DNA of 64,000 nucleotides from Patescibacteria group bacterium (GTDB lineage: Bacteria > Patescibacteriota > Saccharimonadia > Saccharimonadales > UBA4665). Positions within the stretch are counted from its first letter, which is position 1; each line of letters starts with the position of its first letter. The stretch lies in assembly GCA_030272735.1 (NCBI GenBank), contig JARXKL010000002.1, positions 1 to 64,000 of the forward strand, given 5' to 3'. A program made the position numbers and the translations under genes. Positions 9,413-18,553 of the stretch are shown in pieces. The notes beneath the pieces were generated by a model. That model saw nothing but the letters and a program-made list of their open reading frames with translations, was not told the origin of the DNA and did no database searches.

Positions 9413-10023
9413 TTAATTTGCTGCCACCAGAAGTAAAAAGTAGTTATAATTATTCGCGGCGTAATGTTGGCCTACGTCGTTGGCTTATCCTGTTTTCGCT
9501 GGCACTTGTTGGTCTCGGTGCGATTATTACTTTTGGTCTCTTGAGTATGCAGCAATCAACCACTCGGTATCAGAAACAAATTGCCGCTACCGAAGATTTA
9601 TTTAAACAAGAAAAGTTTGCCGAAACACAAAAGCAAGTCAAAGACATAGACAGTAGCTTTAAGCTTGTCGTTAAAGTTCTCGGTAATGAAGTGCTGTTTT
9701 CTCAGTTATTGCAGCAAATAGCGGTTGCTGTGCCTGCAAAGGCGAGTTTAACTGGACTAACCATAAATCAATCACAGAGCGCGCTCGATATTTCGGCCAC
9801 AGCTGCAGACTATGCAACTGCCACGCAAATACAGGTAAACCTCAGCGATCCAGCTAATAAGATATTTAGTAAAGCCGATATTGTCAGCATTAGCTGTAAC
9901 AGCCAAGGTGGTGCAGTAGCTGCGGCTGGGCAGAGCGTATACCCCTGTAACGTCAGTATCCGCGCACTTTTCTCAGCTAACAACCCTTACCTGTTTGTGA
10001 ATAGTAAAGGCCTCAAAAAATGA
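9409..10023 (+). CDS. pilN: Type IV pilus assembly protein PilN
   Basis: The N terminus MINLLPPE is the conserved PilN peptide that docks into PilM. A single transmembrane helix follows (about residues 24-47), then a coiled-coil segment and a ferredoxin-like extracytoplasmic domain. Both ends overlap the neighbouring pil genes by ATGA junctions. Length 204 is usual. Confidence 0.92.
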   Translation: MINLLPPEVKSSYNYSRRNVGLRRWLILFSLALVGLGAIITFGLLSMQQSTTRYQKQIAATEDLFKQEKFAETQKQVKDIDSSFKLVVKVLGNEVLFSQLLQQIAVAVPAKASLTGLTINQSQSALDISATAADYATATQIQVNLSDPANKIFSKADIVSISCNSQGGAVAAAGQSVYPCNVSIRALFSANNPYLFVNSKGLKK

Positions 10024-10673
10024 GCAGTAAACGTCTGTTTTTGGTCCAACTAGTGTTAATTGGCGTTGCTGTTCTCGCCCTCTTCGGTGGTGTCTATGTC
10101 GCTAATAGCTTGCTTACAAAAAAATCCCATGATCTCGTCGCGCTTAAGTCTAAGAGTTTAGCGCTTGAACAAGAACATCAGACGCTAGCCACGTACAAAA
10201 ATGAACTTAAGAAATACACTGAGCTCCAGTCGATCACCCGAGCGGTCGTACCTGAAGATAAAAATCAAGCTCAGGCCGTTGGTGAGATCGTTAAGATAGC
10301 TGCAGCCAACAACATCAATTTAGCGTCTATCACCTTCCCGGCTTCTACACTCGGCGCCACAAAAGCAGGTGCTACTGCCGGTGCAAGTGGCACTGCTCCA
10401 CCGACAGCCGCAGCAGGTGCCGCTAATCTCAAAATGGCTGGTTTGTCTCAGCTGCAGCCCGTCAAAGACATTCCTGGCGTCTACTTGTTGGTCATTACCG
10501 TCCAAGGCGATCCGCAACAATCTGTCCCGTATAGCCGCTTCATTGCTTTTTTGCGCGATCTCGAGCATAACCGCCGAACAGCTCAAGTTAGTAACATTAC
10601 TCTGTCACCAGATTCCGAGAATCGAAATAACTTAACTTTTAGCCTCAGCTTAAACGAGTACATAAAACCATGA
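10020..10673 (+). CDS. pilO: Type IV pilus assembly protein PilO
   Basis: This is a bitopic membrane protein with an N-terminal helix (about 8-30), a coiled-coil stretch (LVALKSKSLALEQEHQTLATYKNEL, interrupted here for clarity at about 39-63) and a C-terminal ferredoxin-like fold. PilO pairs with PilN to align the pilus motor. An Ala/Gly/Thr-rich insertion lies at about 107-140. It overlaps pilN and the next gene by 4 nt each. Confidence 0.9.
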   Translation: MSSKRLFLVQLVLIGVAVLALFGGVYVANSLLTKKSHDLVALKSKSLALEQEHQTLATYKNELKKYTELQSITRAVVPEDKNQAQAVGEIVKIAAANNINLASITFPASTLGATKAGATAGASGTAPPTAAAGAANLKMAGLSQLQPVKDIPGVYLLVITVQGDPQQSVPYSRFIAFLRDLEHNRRTAQVSNITLSPDSENRNNLTFSLSLNEYIKP

Positions 10674-10978
10674 CCGCACCATCACTCAACATTAAATCAG
10701 TTAGAACATCGGCTATCGATTTTATTCAAAAAATTCGACCGTACAGCTTAGCAATTTTCTTAATCCTCGTTGGCTCACTGTACGGGTTTGTCCTGTTCCG
10801 CATTCATGCGCTTAATGCCGCGCAACCTACTGCTAATTCAGTTTCTAGTCAGATACAAGCTGCTAAAGTTCCTCGTATTGATCCTTCAGTGGTGAAACAG
10901 CTAGAATCCCTCCAAGATAACAGCGTCAGCGTCAAAGCCTTATTTGACGAGGCGCGTAGCAACCCGTTCAATCAGTAG
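10670..10978 (+). CDS. Small bitopic membrane protein ending the pil operon
   Basis: This protein of 102 residues has one transmembrane helix (about 23-43, LAIFLILVGSLYGFVLF) and a hydrophilic tail. Its overlap with pilO and its place in the PilP position suggest an accessory subunit of the PilMNO motor, but it lacks the lipoprotein signal and HQ domain of true PilP. No family recognised. Confidence 0.75.
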   Translation: MTAPSLNIKSVRTSAIDFIQKIRPYSLAIFLILVGSLYGFVLFRIHALNAAQPTANSVSSQIQAAKVPRIDPSVVKQLESLQDNSVSVKALFDEARSNPFNQ

Positions 10979-11001
10979 TCATAGTCTTTACTACTTGCGA
11001 A

Positions 11002-11586
11002 TTAGTGTTGGCTCATAGCTTCACGAGCGGCTAGTACTTGTTGGGCGCGGGCAGATGGGTCTGCGCAGTATGGGAATGAGAATTTACTGTGTTCACCCGC
11101 TGTTTCCGCGGTAACAGTACCATAATTAAACATCTGTTGAAGCATACCTTTTTTCTCGGCAGTTACATCTTCTAGTTTATTGAGTGGAAGTTGGCTTTGT
11201 TGTTTGTTAAACAAACTCGTTTGCTTGATTTGCGTCAGGCTATCGCTACTCAGGATCCACTGATTACCCCAGTAAACTTTGTTAGCTATAAATGTAAATA
11301 CGATCATTATAAGTGCCATTATTAGAAATATAATAAATCCAATAGCAGTTAGTTGGCTCTTATTACCGGGTGATAGTGATGGCAGTACTACAAAGAGGAG
11401 CATAGCCAAGGCCAACAGTACGAGGGCGGCAAACGTAAACATTGCCAGCAGCCCAAAGGGATGACGCTTAATGTTAAACAGTTCTTTTTCACCCGCTTGC
11501 ATGACCTCCAGTGGGTTACCGGATGATGTCTGTTGCGGTGGTAGTCCGGGTTCGTTGCTTGGGGAGGTAGTTTCAGGATTCATCAA
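11002..11586 (-). CDS. Membrane protein with bacterial PH (YdbT/DUF304-like) domain
   Basis: A Pro/Ser/Thr-rich N terminus (about 1-30) precedes two transmembrane helices (about 46-69 and 79-103). A short PH-like domain follows, with the typical strand pattern WILSSDSLTQIKQTSLFNKQQSQLPLNKLEDV and a GTVTAETAGE strand. Such proteins are membrane-associated with unknown ligands. It is convergent with the pil operon and 6 nt downstream of ruvB, so it is probably the tail of the ruv transcript. Confidence 0.75.
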   Translation of the reverse strand: MMNPETTSPSNEPGLPPQQTSSGNPLEVMQAGEKELFNIKRHPFGLLAMFTFAALVLLALAMLLFVVLPSLSPGNKSQLTAIGFIIFLIMALIMIVFTFIANKVYWGNQWILSSDSLTQIKQTSLFNKQQSQLPLNKLEDVTAEKKGMLQQMFNYGTVTAETAGEHSKFSFPYCADPSARAQQVLAAREAMSQH

Positions 11587-11592
11587 AAATAA

Positions 11593-12621
11593 TTATAACA
11601 GTTCTGGTTGCATTGCAGGAGATTGCTTTCTGCCCAGATGCTGATAGGTTTTGGCTGTTACTTTGCGCCCTCGCGGCGTGCGCTCTAGTAAACCAATCTG
11701 CATAAGATACGGCTCATAAAAGTCCTCAATAGTGCTACGCTCTTCAGCGGTAACGGCTGCGAGCGTCTCTACACCAACCGGTCCACCATCGTAGCGGTCA
11801 ATAATAGCTTCGAGTAACATTCGGTCGGCGGTATCCAGTCCGAGCTCATCAACATCGAGCAGTTCGAGCGCCTTATAGCTCAGCGTCGTATCTATAATTC
11901 CATCACCGTTAACGTCGGCATAATCACGAACTCGCTTTAATAAGCGGTTAGCAATACGCGGCGTTAATCGTGACCGACGCGATAACTCTTCAGCAGCATC
12001 CTTATGTATCTCGACATTAAGAATCGTGGCGGCTCGTTCAATTATCTGCTGGATTTCATTTGGCTTGTAGAACTCTAAGCGGTGAATCATCCCAAAACGG
12101 TCGCGCAATGGCGCCGCGAGAGTACCCGTCCGCGTAGTGGCACCGATAATCGTGAACTTCGGTAAATCGAGGCGTAAACTACGTGCCGATGGGCCTTTGC
12201 CAAGCATAATATCGAGCTTAAAATCTTCCATGGCGCTGTAGAGCACCTCTTCCACATTGCGGTTCAGGCGGTGTATTTCATCGATAAATAAGATGTCGCC
12301 GTCCTGCAAATTTGTAAGTAAACTTGCAAGATCGCCAGCACGCTCGATAGCCGGGCCGCTGGTAATGCGTATCTGAGCGCCCATTTCATTGGCAATTACG
12401 CTGGCCATGGTTGTTTTACCGAGCCCTGGCGGACCATGCAGCAATACGTGGTCAAGCGGCTCGCCGCGTTTTTTGGCAGCTTCTATCGACAATTTGAGGT
12501 TTTGCTTCAGTCGTTCTTGCCCGGTATAGCTGGCAAAGTCACGTGGTCGTAACGTTACTTCTAACTCGACTTCCTGAGGTTCATCCGGTTCAGCACCGGC
12601 ATTTACAATGCGATCAATCAT
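11593..12621 (-). CDS. ruvB: Holliday junction branch migration ATPase RuvB
   Basis: RuvB is the AAA+ motor of the RuvAB complex. Visible motifs are [19 protein letters not shown], Walker [10 protein letters not shown], Walker [10 protein letters not shown], sensor 1 IGATTRTG with the arginine-finger segment LRDRFG, and the C-terminal winged helix ending [13 protein letters not shown]. Length 342 is normal. A TATACT box lies 8 nt upstream of its ATG at 12635-12630, so it may have its own promoter besides readthrough from the ruvC-ruvA-AKR genes. Confidence 0.97.
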   Translation of the reverse strand: MIDRIVNAGAEPDEPQEVELEVTLRPRDFASYTGQERLKQNLKLSIEAAKKRGEPLDHVLLHGPPGLGKTTMASVIANEMGAQIRITSGPAIERAGDLASLLTNLQDGDILFIDEIHRLNRNVEEVLYSAMEDFKLDIMLGKGPSARSLRLDLPKFTIIGATTRTGTLAAPLRDRFGMIHRLEFYKPNEIQQIIERAATILNVEIHKDAAEELSRRSRLTPRIANRLLKRVRDYADVNGDGIIDTTLSYKALELLDVDELGLDTADRMLLEAIIDRYDGGPVGVETLAAVTAEERSTIEDFYEPYLMQIGLLERTPRGRKVTAKTYQHLGRKQSPAMQPELL

Positions 12622-12649
12622 TATCTACTAGTATACAGTAGCGGAATGA

Positions 12650-13468
12650 TTATGGTACGTGAACGGGGCTCCAGCAAGTGCGCAGATCTCGATCGAGGGT
12701 TTGCAGTGCAGCCTTGTCCTCGTCGTCGAAAGCAAAATCAAACAGTTGTAAGTTTTCGATAATCCGGCTCGGCGTAATTGACTTCGCAAGCACCACGGCG
12801 TCTTGCTCAATACACCAGCGCAGCATAATTCGCGCATAACTTTTACCGTGCTTCTCGGCTATTTCCGTGATTGTTGGGTCGTCCATAACTTTGCCGTGTG
12901 CCAGCGGCGAATACGCTTCAATTTTGATTCCCTCTTGGCGGCAATACTCAACGAGCTCAGGTTGCTGCAAAAATACGTGTAGCTCTACCTGGTTAACTGC
13001 CGGAGTAATGGTTGCATACTTCTTCATTTCTTCGAGGTGGCGCACCGTGTAGTTACTGACACCGATGGCTTTAACCGTATCACCTTGGACGAGCTCTTCA
13101 AGTATTTTCCAAGCTTTTCTGCGCAGTACCGTCACTGGAAAATGTAGCAGTAACAGATCAACATACTCAGTTTGCAAATTTTTGAGTGATGCTTCAAGGC
13201 TTTTTTGGAGGTGCCGCTGGCCGTAGTTCTTGAGCCAAATTTTGGTCGTGATAAACAGTTCCTCTCGAGGTAAGCCGCTGGCTTTCCAAGCAGAGCCGAG
13301 CATGGTTTCATTGCCGTAAATTTGAGCTGTGTCGAAGTGGCGGTAACCAGCATCAATGGCAGACTGGAAACCTTCTGCAAACTGCGTTTCGTCTTTCACC
13401 TTCCAGAGGCCGAGCCCGATTTGTGGTATATGCACGCCACTGGCGATTTCGATAGTTGGAACAGCCAT
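12650..13468 (-). CDS. Aldo/keto reductase
   Basis: This is an NAD(P)H-dependent oxidoreductase of the AKR superfamily with a TIM-barrel fold. The catalytic tetrad is visible in FDTAQIYGNE (Asp, Tyr), TTKIW (Lys) and LLLLHFP (His), and the cofactor-binding end contains LAKSITPSRIIENL. Length 272 fits AKR5-type enzymes. Its ATG overlaps the ruvA stop (TAATG), placing it inside the ruvC-ruvA-ruvB order. The substrate cannot be told. Confidence 0.93.
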   Translation of the reverse strand: MAVPTIEIASGVHIPQIGLGLWKVKDETQFAEGFQSAIDAGYRHFDTAQIYGNETMLGSAWKASGLPREELFITTKIWLKNYGQRHLQKSLEASLKNLQTEYVDLLLLHFPVTVLRRKAWKILEELVQGDTVKAIGVSNYTVRHLEEMKKYATITPAVNQVELHVFLQQPELVEYCRQEGIKIEAYSPLAHGKVMDDPTITEIAEKHGKSYARIMLRWCIEQDAVVLAKSITPSRIIENLQLFDFAFDDEDKAALQTLDRDLRTCWSPVHVP

Positions 13469-14052
13469 TATTTACTCGCCAGTGCTTGTTTTATACGCTC
13501 AGCAGTCGGGAGAGTTTTATCAACACCTTCTAATGCCTTCATAGCGTCTTGCGGGGAGAAGCCAAGCGCAGCTAATGCTTCAGCCGCTTCATCGCCCATA
13601 ATCATGGTGTCACTTTGTAATAATCCAGTGCTGGCGAGGTCAACACCGCTCAGGCCTACCTTGTCTTTTAGTTCTACTACAATACGCTCTGCTACTTTTT
13701 TACCGACGCCATTGGTTTGTTGTATAAATTTTACGTCACCACCAGCTATTGCCTGTCTAACGGATTGTGTCGTACCGATACTTAACACGTTAAGTGCCAT
13801 CTTAGGCCCCACGCCGTTCACTTCGAGCAGCTGTTCAAAGAGTTGTTTGCTGTCCTGGGTTATAAAACCAAATAAATCATGCGATTGTTCGCGGATGTGC
13901 TCGTATATATACACTTTGGCCGACTCGCCGCTTACTAATCGACCGTAATCTTCGGTTGGTACGAGCAAGCCATAGCCTACACCACGCACATCTAATACAA
14001 CAACGTTAAGTAGTTTTTCGGCAACTATTCCAGTCAGTGTAGCTATCATCAA
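13468..14052 (-). CDS. ruvA: Holliday junction DNA helicase subunit RuvA
   Basis: RuvA binds four-way junctions and loads RuvB. The N-terminal OB domain begins MIATLTGIVAEKL, two helix-hairpin-helix motifs follow (LLEVNGVGPKMALNVLS and FIQQTNGVGKKVAERIVVELKDK), and the C-terminal RuvB-binding helices contain EAAEALAALGFSPQDAMKAL. Either of two adjacent ATGs (14052 or 14049) could start it. It lies 4 nt after ruvC and overlaps the following reductase gene. Confidence 0.97.
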   Translation of the reverse strand: MMIATLTGIVAEKLLNVVVLDVRGVGYGLLVPTEDYGRLVSGESAKVYIYEHIREQSHDLFGFITQDSKQLFEQLLEVNGVGPKMALNVLSIGTTQSVRQAIAGGDVKFIQQTNGVGKKVAERIVVELKDKVGLSGVDLASTGLLQSDTMIMGDEAAEALAALGFSPQDAMKALEGVDKTLPTAERIKQALASK

Positions 14053-14056
14053 ATTA

Positions 14057-14527
14057 TTATCGCACAGTCATCGAATAGGTTATAGCCGCAGCCAGCGCAT
14101 CAGCAGCGTCATCAGGCTTTGGGACTTCTTTGAGTTGTAGAATAACTCGCACCATCTCTTGCATTTGCTTTTTATCAGCCTTGCCGTATCCGGTAATGGC
14201 CTGTTTGATCTGCATTGGCGTATATTCATATATTTCTAGGCCTGACTGCATGGCACAGAGCAGTACGACGCCCCTTGCTTGCGCAACCGTCATGGCAGTG
14301 GTCACATTACGAGCGAAGAACAGTTTTTCTACAGAAATATGTGTCGGCTTCGTTTCTTTGATGATCTCTGTCAGTTCATCGTAAATAGTTAATAAACGCA
14401 CCGCGTCATTTTCTTTGACTGGTGTTCGTATAACGCCGGCGTCGACCAGCTTGAGTTTACCCCGCTCATAGTCAATAACCCCAAAACCGAGTATACCCGT
14501 ACCGGGGTCGATGCCTAATATTCTCAT
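14057..14527 (-). CDS. ruvC: Holliday junction resolvase RuvC
   Basis: RuvC is the endonuclease that resolves the junction bound by RuvAB. The acidic catalytic residues appear in GIDPGTG (Asp), SVEKLFF (Glu) and PKPDDAADALA (two Asp). GYGKADKKQMQ is the characteristic basic loop. The ATG overlaps the stop of the upstream metallopeptidase gene by 4 nt. Confidence 0.97.
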   Translation of the reverse strand: MRILGIDPGTGILGFGVIDYERGKLKLVDAGVIRTPVKENDAVRLLTIYDELTEIIKETKPTHISVEKLFFARNVTTAMTVAQARGVVLLCAMQSGLEIYEYTPMQIKQAITGYGKADKKQMQEMVRVILQLKEVPKPDDAADALAAAITYSMTVR

Positions 14528-15150
14528 AATCCGGAGAGTTGCAGTATTTCTTCAGGCTGTTTGGTGGCCAGACTTTCTATGCTTAGATGGGCATTTTTTT
14601 GTAGTGCCGTGCTCACAATATAGGTTCCGACGCGGTATAACACCCATTTTCTATCGCCGACTGGGTCATAGAACTTCCATTTAGTACGGTCGTAATCCAG
14701 TGGTAATTGCATGACTTCTTGGAACCACTCATTGATACTTACTGGGTAATTGCCCCAGTCCGGGCGTGTGCCAACACGTAGCATTTCGAAGACGGTCGCG
14801 GCGCCTTCTTGAACTGCCTCAGTTAGCGGAGCCGCCGTGCGTTGCTCCCCAGTAAACCCCTGCGCAACATGGAATGACTCGTGGAACACCGAAGCCTTGA
14901 GACTTTTTTCTTTAGCCTCTAACGAAGTTTTGAAAAATGGGTCATACGCAACGGTTATTGCGGAGCTGCTTGGCGTGAAGCCACCTGATGCTGTCCCTGG
15001 CACAATCCAACTGGTATCGATATTAATCGTTATGGTATCCGGCAATTGGGGCAATCGCTTGCGAGCCTCCTGAAACCATTCAGAGCACCGATCATGTACA
15101 TACGATTCAAGCTGATCGTATATTTTTGGATCAGGCATTAGCGTAGGCAT
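14524..15150 (-). CDS. Putative zinc metallopeptidase (HExxH)
   Basis: An HESFH motif (His90, Glu91, His94) is followed by a downstream Glu-rich helix LTEAVQEGA (Glu111 or Glu115 as third ligand), the pattern of DUF2268-like gluzincins. No signal peptide or membrane segment is visible, so it is predicted cytosolic. It sits between yebC (1 nt gap) and ruvC (overlap), so it is co-transcribed with DNA-repair genes. Substrate unknown. Confidence 0.75.
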   Translation of the reverse strand: MPTLMPDPKIYDQLESYVHDRCSEWFQEARKRLPQLPDTITINIDTSWIVPGTASGGFTPSSSAITVAYDPFFKTSLEAKEKSLKASVFHESFHVAQGFTGEQRTAAPLTEAVQEGAATVFEMLRVGTRPDWGNYPVSINEWFQEVMQLPLDYDRTKWKFYDPVGDRKWVLYRVGTYIVSTALQKNAHLSIESLATKQPEEILQLSGL

Positions 15151-15151
15151 G

Positions 15152-15877
15152 CTATCCTAGCAACTCTTCTGGAATATCAAAGTTTACATGCGTGGCAGAT
15201 ATATCGTCATTGTCTTCAAGGGCATTCATCATACGCATGATTTTGCCGGCGGTTGCTGCATCGGTAATCTCTACGGTGTTATTTGGCACATACGTCAGCT
15301 CAGCTTCAGTCACTTTGATGCCGGCTTGGTTCAGTGCATCACGTACTTTTGCAAGTTCTTTAGGGTCGGTAAAAACTATCGACTCATCGCCTTCCTCTTG
15401 CACATCTTCAGCGCCGGCATCGATTGCTGTCATGATCCAATCATCTCCAGTGGCTTCAACACGGATCATGCCTTTATGATCAAATTGGAAAGCAACGGCG
15501 CCTTTTTCAGCAATACTGCCGCCGTGCTTAGAAAATGCCAACTTCACTTCGGGATAGGTACGGTTAATGTTATCGGTTGCGCATTCAACCATTACGGCGA
15601 CTCCGCCTGAGCCATAGCCCTCGTACATAATTTCGGTCAGTTGAGCAGCGTCCTTATCTTTAGCCCGGTCAATCGAGCGCTGGATATTCGCTGATGGCAT
15701 ATTGAAAGCTTTGGCACGGTCAATGGCTAAGCGCAGTGCAAAGTTAGTATCTGGGTCAGTCCCGCTACGGGCTGCAATCGCAATCGCATTACCTAATTTA
15801 GTAAAGACAGCGCCACGAGCTGCATCTTTAGCACCTTTTTCGCGTTTGATTGTAGACCATTTACTGTGTCCGCTCAT
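15152..15877 (-). CDS. yebC: YebC/PmpR-family protein
   Basis: This is a highly conserved three-domain protein that begins MSGHSKWSTIKREKGAKDAARG. Family members act as DNA-binding regulators or as translation factors that relieve ribosome stalling. The segment EIMYEGYGSGGVAVMVEC is diagnostic. Length 241 is canonical. Its ATG overlaps the comEC stop by 4 nt and it is followed by the metallopeptidase and ruvCA, a common bacterial neighbourhood. Confidence 0.96.
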   Translation of the reverse strand: MSGHSKWSTIKREKGAKDAARGAVFTKLGNAIAIAARSGTDPDTNFALRLAIDRAKAFNMPSANIQRSIDRAKDKDAAQLTEIMYEGYGSGGVAVMVECATDNINRTYPEVKLAFSKHGGSIAEKGAVAFQFDHKGMIRVEATGDDWIMTAIDAGAEDVQEEGDESIVFTDPKELAKVRDALNQAGIKVTEAELTYVPNNTVEITDAATAGKIMRMMNALEDNDDISATHVNFDIPEELLG

Positions 15878-17358
15878 GCCAACATTCCTCTATATTTCGG
15901 TTCATTTCTATCTGTTATTGTAGCAGGTTTTTGACCCCTTGTCTTGTGCATGAGTACGATAGTTAACATGATAATTATCACATAACTCGTGATGAGCGCA
16001 GGCAGCGGAAAGCCAATTCCGTTTATAAAAACACCGGGAACGCTCGCCAAAATATGGGCGGTATCGAGCATATAATTGAGCATAAGTACTGCCGGCCACG
16101 CAAACCAGCCGGCGATTGATCCTAAATACATACCAGCCAGTCCTGCAATAGCTCCCAAAAGCATAGCGAGCGGCACAAGACTCACTACTAACACATTTGC
16201 AAGCAGGCCAATCTTGGACATTTGCCCAAAAATAAACAAAATAAACGGTAGCGTAAGAAGTTCTGCGCAAAGACTTTCGAGAGCAATACTCATAATTAGC
16301 GAATCATGCCATTTACCAGGCCATCGAGCTTGAATCAGCGGGCCAAGCACCATAACCCCGTAAAAAGCTAAGAAGCTTAAATACCAACTCAGGTCACTCC
16401 AGATATATGCTGGGTTCGCCCAGGCGGTAATGACCGCAGCTAGCGCGAGCAAGTTACACGGCTTAAAAGCCCGCCCATAATAGCCGGCAGCTATGCTCAG
16501 CAGACTAACAATTGCTGCCCTTACAATAGAAGCGCTATTGCCGGCAATCAGTAAAAATACGCCAATTAATAGCACCGATAGTAGCGTCGATATGCGCTTA
16601 GACCGCTTACCGAATACTTTCTTACTAGCCTGTAAGATAATTGTCAGGTTGTATCCAGAGACAGCAATGATATGCGTTAGGCCGACCTTCTGCAGATCGG
16701 TCTTGATATTGTCAGGTAACGTGGCGCGCTGGCCTATGAGCAGCCCCATAACGAATGGCGCTAATGGTTCGGGTAAAGCGTTCTGGGTACCGACTATAAA
16801 CTTTCGCCGGAAAGAAGCGATTAAAGTGGGGTGTTCTTCAAGTACGCTGAGGTTCGCAAAGCTCATTCGAGCCTGATTGGCGCTGCGACTCGGGTACATT
16901 TTGCCGCTTATCGATATAACATCATTCTGAAAAACTGCGTTAACACCGTACCCGCTAACCAACATTTTACCGGGCAATATTATTCCGTTTTCCAGCGTTA
17001 TGTTGTGCGCAGCAAAAGTCAGTTGTTTAGTTTTACCATAGGTAGCATCTTCGCTGGCAACCGCCGTAACAGTTATCTGGCGATAGAAAAGTGCGTCGTA
17101 CGCCTGTAGTCGGTGTGCGTAAGCAGCACCGCGCCATAAGCCACAGCTCAGCCCAAAGAGCACAGCAGCTACTATTACCATGAAGCTACGATGAACACAT
17201 GCGACCACAGCTAACACACCAAGTAGCAGGCACCATATACCTGGCACGACATACCCCCAATGTGCCACACCAATGCCTACTAAAATACTCAAAAACAGGC
17301 ATAAATAAAGAGTACTCCGCTTGAACCGATGGCCTGGTGGGGAAAACAGTGCGGCCAT
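15874..17358 (-). CDS. comEC: ComEC-type DNA uptake channel
   Basis: ComEC transports single-stranded DNA across the membrane during natural transformation. The protein has N-terminal helices, a DUF4131/OB-like segment and the Competence domain with GLLIGQRATLP and GLTHIIAVSGYNLTII, followed by many transmembrane helices. It ends without the C-terminal metallo-beta-lactamase domain found in long ComEC proteins. The open frame extends to 17442, but that extension runs through the upstream gene's terminator, so the Met at 17358 (MAALFSPPG) is preferred, giving 494 residues. Together with the type IV pili this suggests competence. Confidence 0.92.
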   Translation of the reverse strand: MAALFSPPGHRFKRSTLYLCLFLSILVGIGVAHWGYVVPGIWCLLLGVLAVVACVHRSFMVIVAAVLFGLSCGLWRGAAYAHRLQAYDALFYRQITVTAVASEDATYGKTKQLTFAAHNITLENGIILPGKMLVSGYGVNAVFQNDVISISGKMYPSRSANQARMSFANLSVLEEHPTLIASFRRKFIVGTQNALPEPLAPFVMGLLIGQRATLPDNIKTDLQKVGLTHIIAVSGYNLTIILQASKKVFGKRSKRISTLLSVLLIGVFLLIAGNSASIVRAAIVSLLSIAAGYYGRAFKPCNLLALAAVITAWANPAYIWSDLSWYLSFLAFYGVMVLGPLIQARWPGKWHDSLIMSIALESLCAELLTLPFILFIFGQMSKIGLLANVLVVSLVPLAMLLGAIAGLAGMYLGSIAGWFAWPAVLMLNYMLDTAHILASVPGVFINGIGFPLPALITSYVIIIMLTIVLMHKTRGQKPATITDRNEPKYRGMLA

Positions 17359-17413
17359 TGAGTCAGTGTAAAAGTAAACTATTGCCGAACGCGAATAAGT
17401 TAATAAAAAGTTA

Positions 17414-17440
17414 ATAAGAAAAGGAGCCCCGAAGGGCTCC
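17414..17440 (-). terminator. Intrinsic terminator of the KGG-protein gene
   Basis: On the minus strand, GGAGCCC and GGGCTCC pair perfectly around a stable TTCG tetraloop, and TTTTCTT follows. It is placed 28 nt downstream of the KGG gene stop, and upstream of the preferred comEC start. Confidence 0.93.
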
Positions 17441-17467
17441 ATATGGAAAACTTACGATAAAGTGGGA

Positions 17468-17653
17468 TTAGCTGGTAGTGTTGCGATGGCTGTTTGTGCC
17501 GCCGCGCTTTGCCGCTTCTGTGTGGCCGGCTGCGCCACGTGAACTGGTGCCACTGCTCTTCTGCGACTTCGCGCCACCTGCTTTGCCACCCATGCTCTGT
17601 ATCTTACGAGCCTTCTTATCGTCCATTGATGCGAATCCTTGGTTTCCTGCCAT
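17468..17653 (-). CDS. KGG-repeat stress protein (con-10/YciG-like)
   Basis: This 61-residue, highly charged, Gly/Ser-rich protein has the family opening GNQGFASMDDKKARKIQSMG followed by a KAGG motif and a second degenerate repeat near the C terminus. Members are intrinsically disordered and are typically induced in general stress or stationary phase. A strong AGGAGG ribosome binding site precedes the ATG and a TTCG-loop terminator follows, so it is a monocistronic gene. Confidence 0.88.
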   Translation of the reverse strand: MAGNQGFASMDDKKARKIQSMGGKAGGAKSQKSSGTSSRGAAGHTEAAKRGGTNSHRNTTS

Positions 17654-17766
17654 GCGAACCTCCTGTGCTACATTAATAATGTATGCACAACTATAAATTT
17701 GTTAGGTAATTGTTACAGTGAAAAATCTGCTTGCTTACCTAGTGTATGGTTATGCTTATTATAATT

Positions 17767-18492
17767 ATGAAAATATCTGTTGTTATTCCCGTCCATAATG
17801 AATCGGCCGAAGTTGAAGGTTGCCTTGAGAGCTTAAAAAACCAGCTCAGACCAGCGGATGAAATTATTGTGGTCGATAACAATTGCACTGACGACACAAT
17901 TACTAAAGCGCGGCGCTATAACATCCATATTGTTAACCAAAAGAAGCAAGGTATTTGGCCATCGCGAACAGCCGGAAACAATGCGGCGACCGGTGATATT
18001 ATTGCCTTTGCAGATTGCGACAGTCGCATGCCAGAAGAATGGCTGCAAAAGATCGAGCAGACATTTTTGAGTGACTCTACAATAATTGCCGTAACCGGCC
18101 CAGGTAAATTCTACGACAGCAATTATTTGGGCAATGCCCTTGCTTACTACAGCTATATGGTTCCATATTTTCTATTAGTTGGCAGTGCACTTGGCACGAG
18201 ACCACTGTTTGCCTCTAATGCCGCAATGCGTGCTAGTGCCTGGAAAAATGTACGAAACGAAGTGCACAACGATTCAGATGCCGTCCATGATGATATTGAT
18301 CTGACCTATCACTTGCTATGCCAAGGAAAGATTTATTACGACAAAAACAACCCAGTTTTAATTTCAACTCGGCCCTTTAAGCATCCATTGCTACTGATCA
18401 AGCGCTACAGCAAAGCACTCCACACTTTGCGTTTGCACTGGCCCAAGCAATCGCCGCGCAAAATCTACGAACAAAAACTGCGCCAGCGCTAA
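17767..18492 (+). CDS. Family 2 glycosyltransferase
   Basis: This is a GT-A fold glycosyltransferase with the opening MKISVVIPVHNESAEVEGCL, the nucleotide-sugar motif EIIVVDNNCTDDT and the DxD-type metal site ADCDSRMP. The acceptor region is DDIDLTYHLLCQGKI. Start M at 17767 is chosen over the in-frame ATG at 17746 because it gives the standard family N terminus. No transmembrane tail is visible. It presumably acts in surface polysaccharide or glycolipid synthesis; donor and acceptor are unknown. Confidence 0.9.
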   Translation: MKISVVIPVHNESAEVEGCLESLKNQLRPADEIIVVDNNCTDDTITKARRYNIHIVNQKKQGIWPSRTAGNNAATGDIIAFADCDSRMPEEWLQKIEQTFLSDSTIIAVTGPGKFYDSNYLGNALAYYSYMVPYFLLVGSALGTRPLFASNAAMRASAWKNVRNEVHNDSDAVHDDIDLTYHLLCQGKIYYDKNNPVLISTRPFKHPLLLIKRYSKALHTLRLHWPKQSPRKIYEQKLRQR

Positions 18493-18553
18493 ATGTGATA
18501 TTTATCGCGTTGCCAATAATGCTTATGTTTCGTACTATTCGAATTAAGACACT

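Noticed and set aside
17359-17442. N-terminal extension of ComEC up to 17442
   Set aside because: The extra codons pass through a perfect terminator hairpin of the upstream gene, and the first Met lies in its stem. Met 17358 is more credible.
17731-17766. Promoter with TATAAT directly before the glycosyltransferase start
   Set aside because: TATAAT at 17760-17765 lies 1 nt from the ATG and would put the start site inside the gene; the nearest TTGCTT is 23 nt away from it. Not counted as a leaderless promoter.
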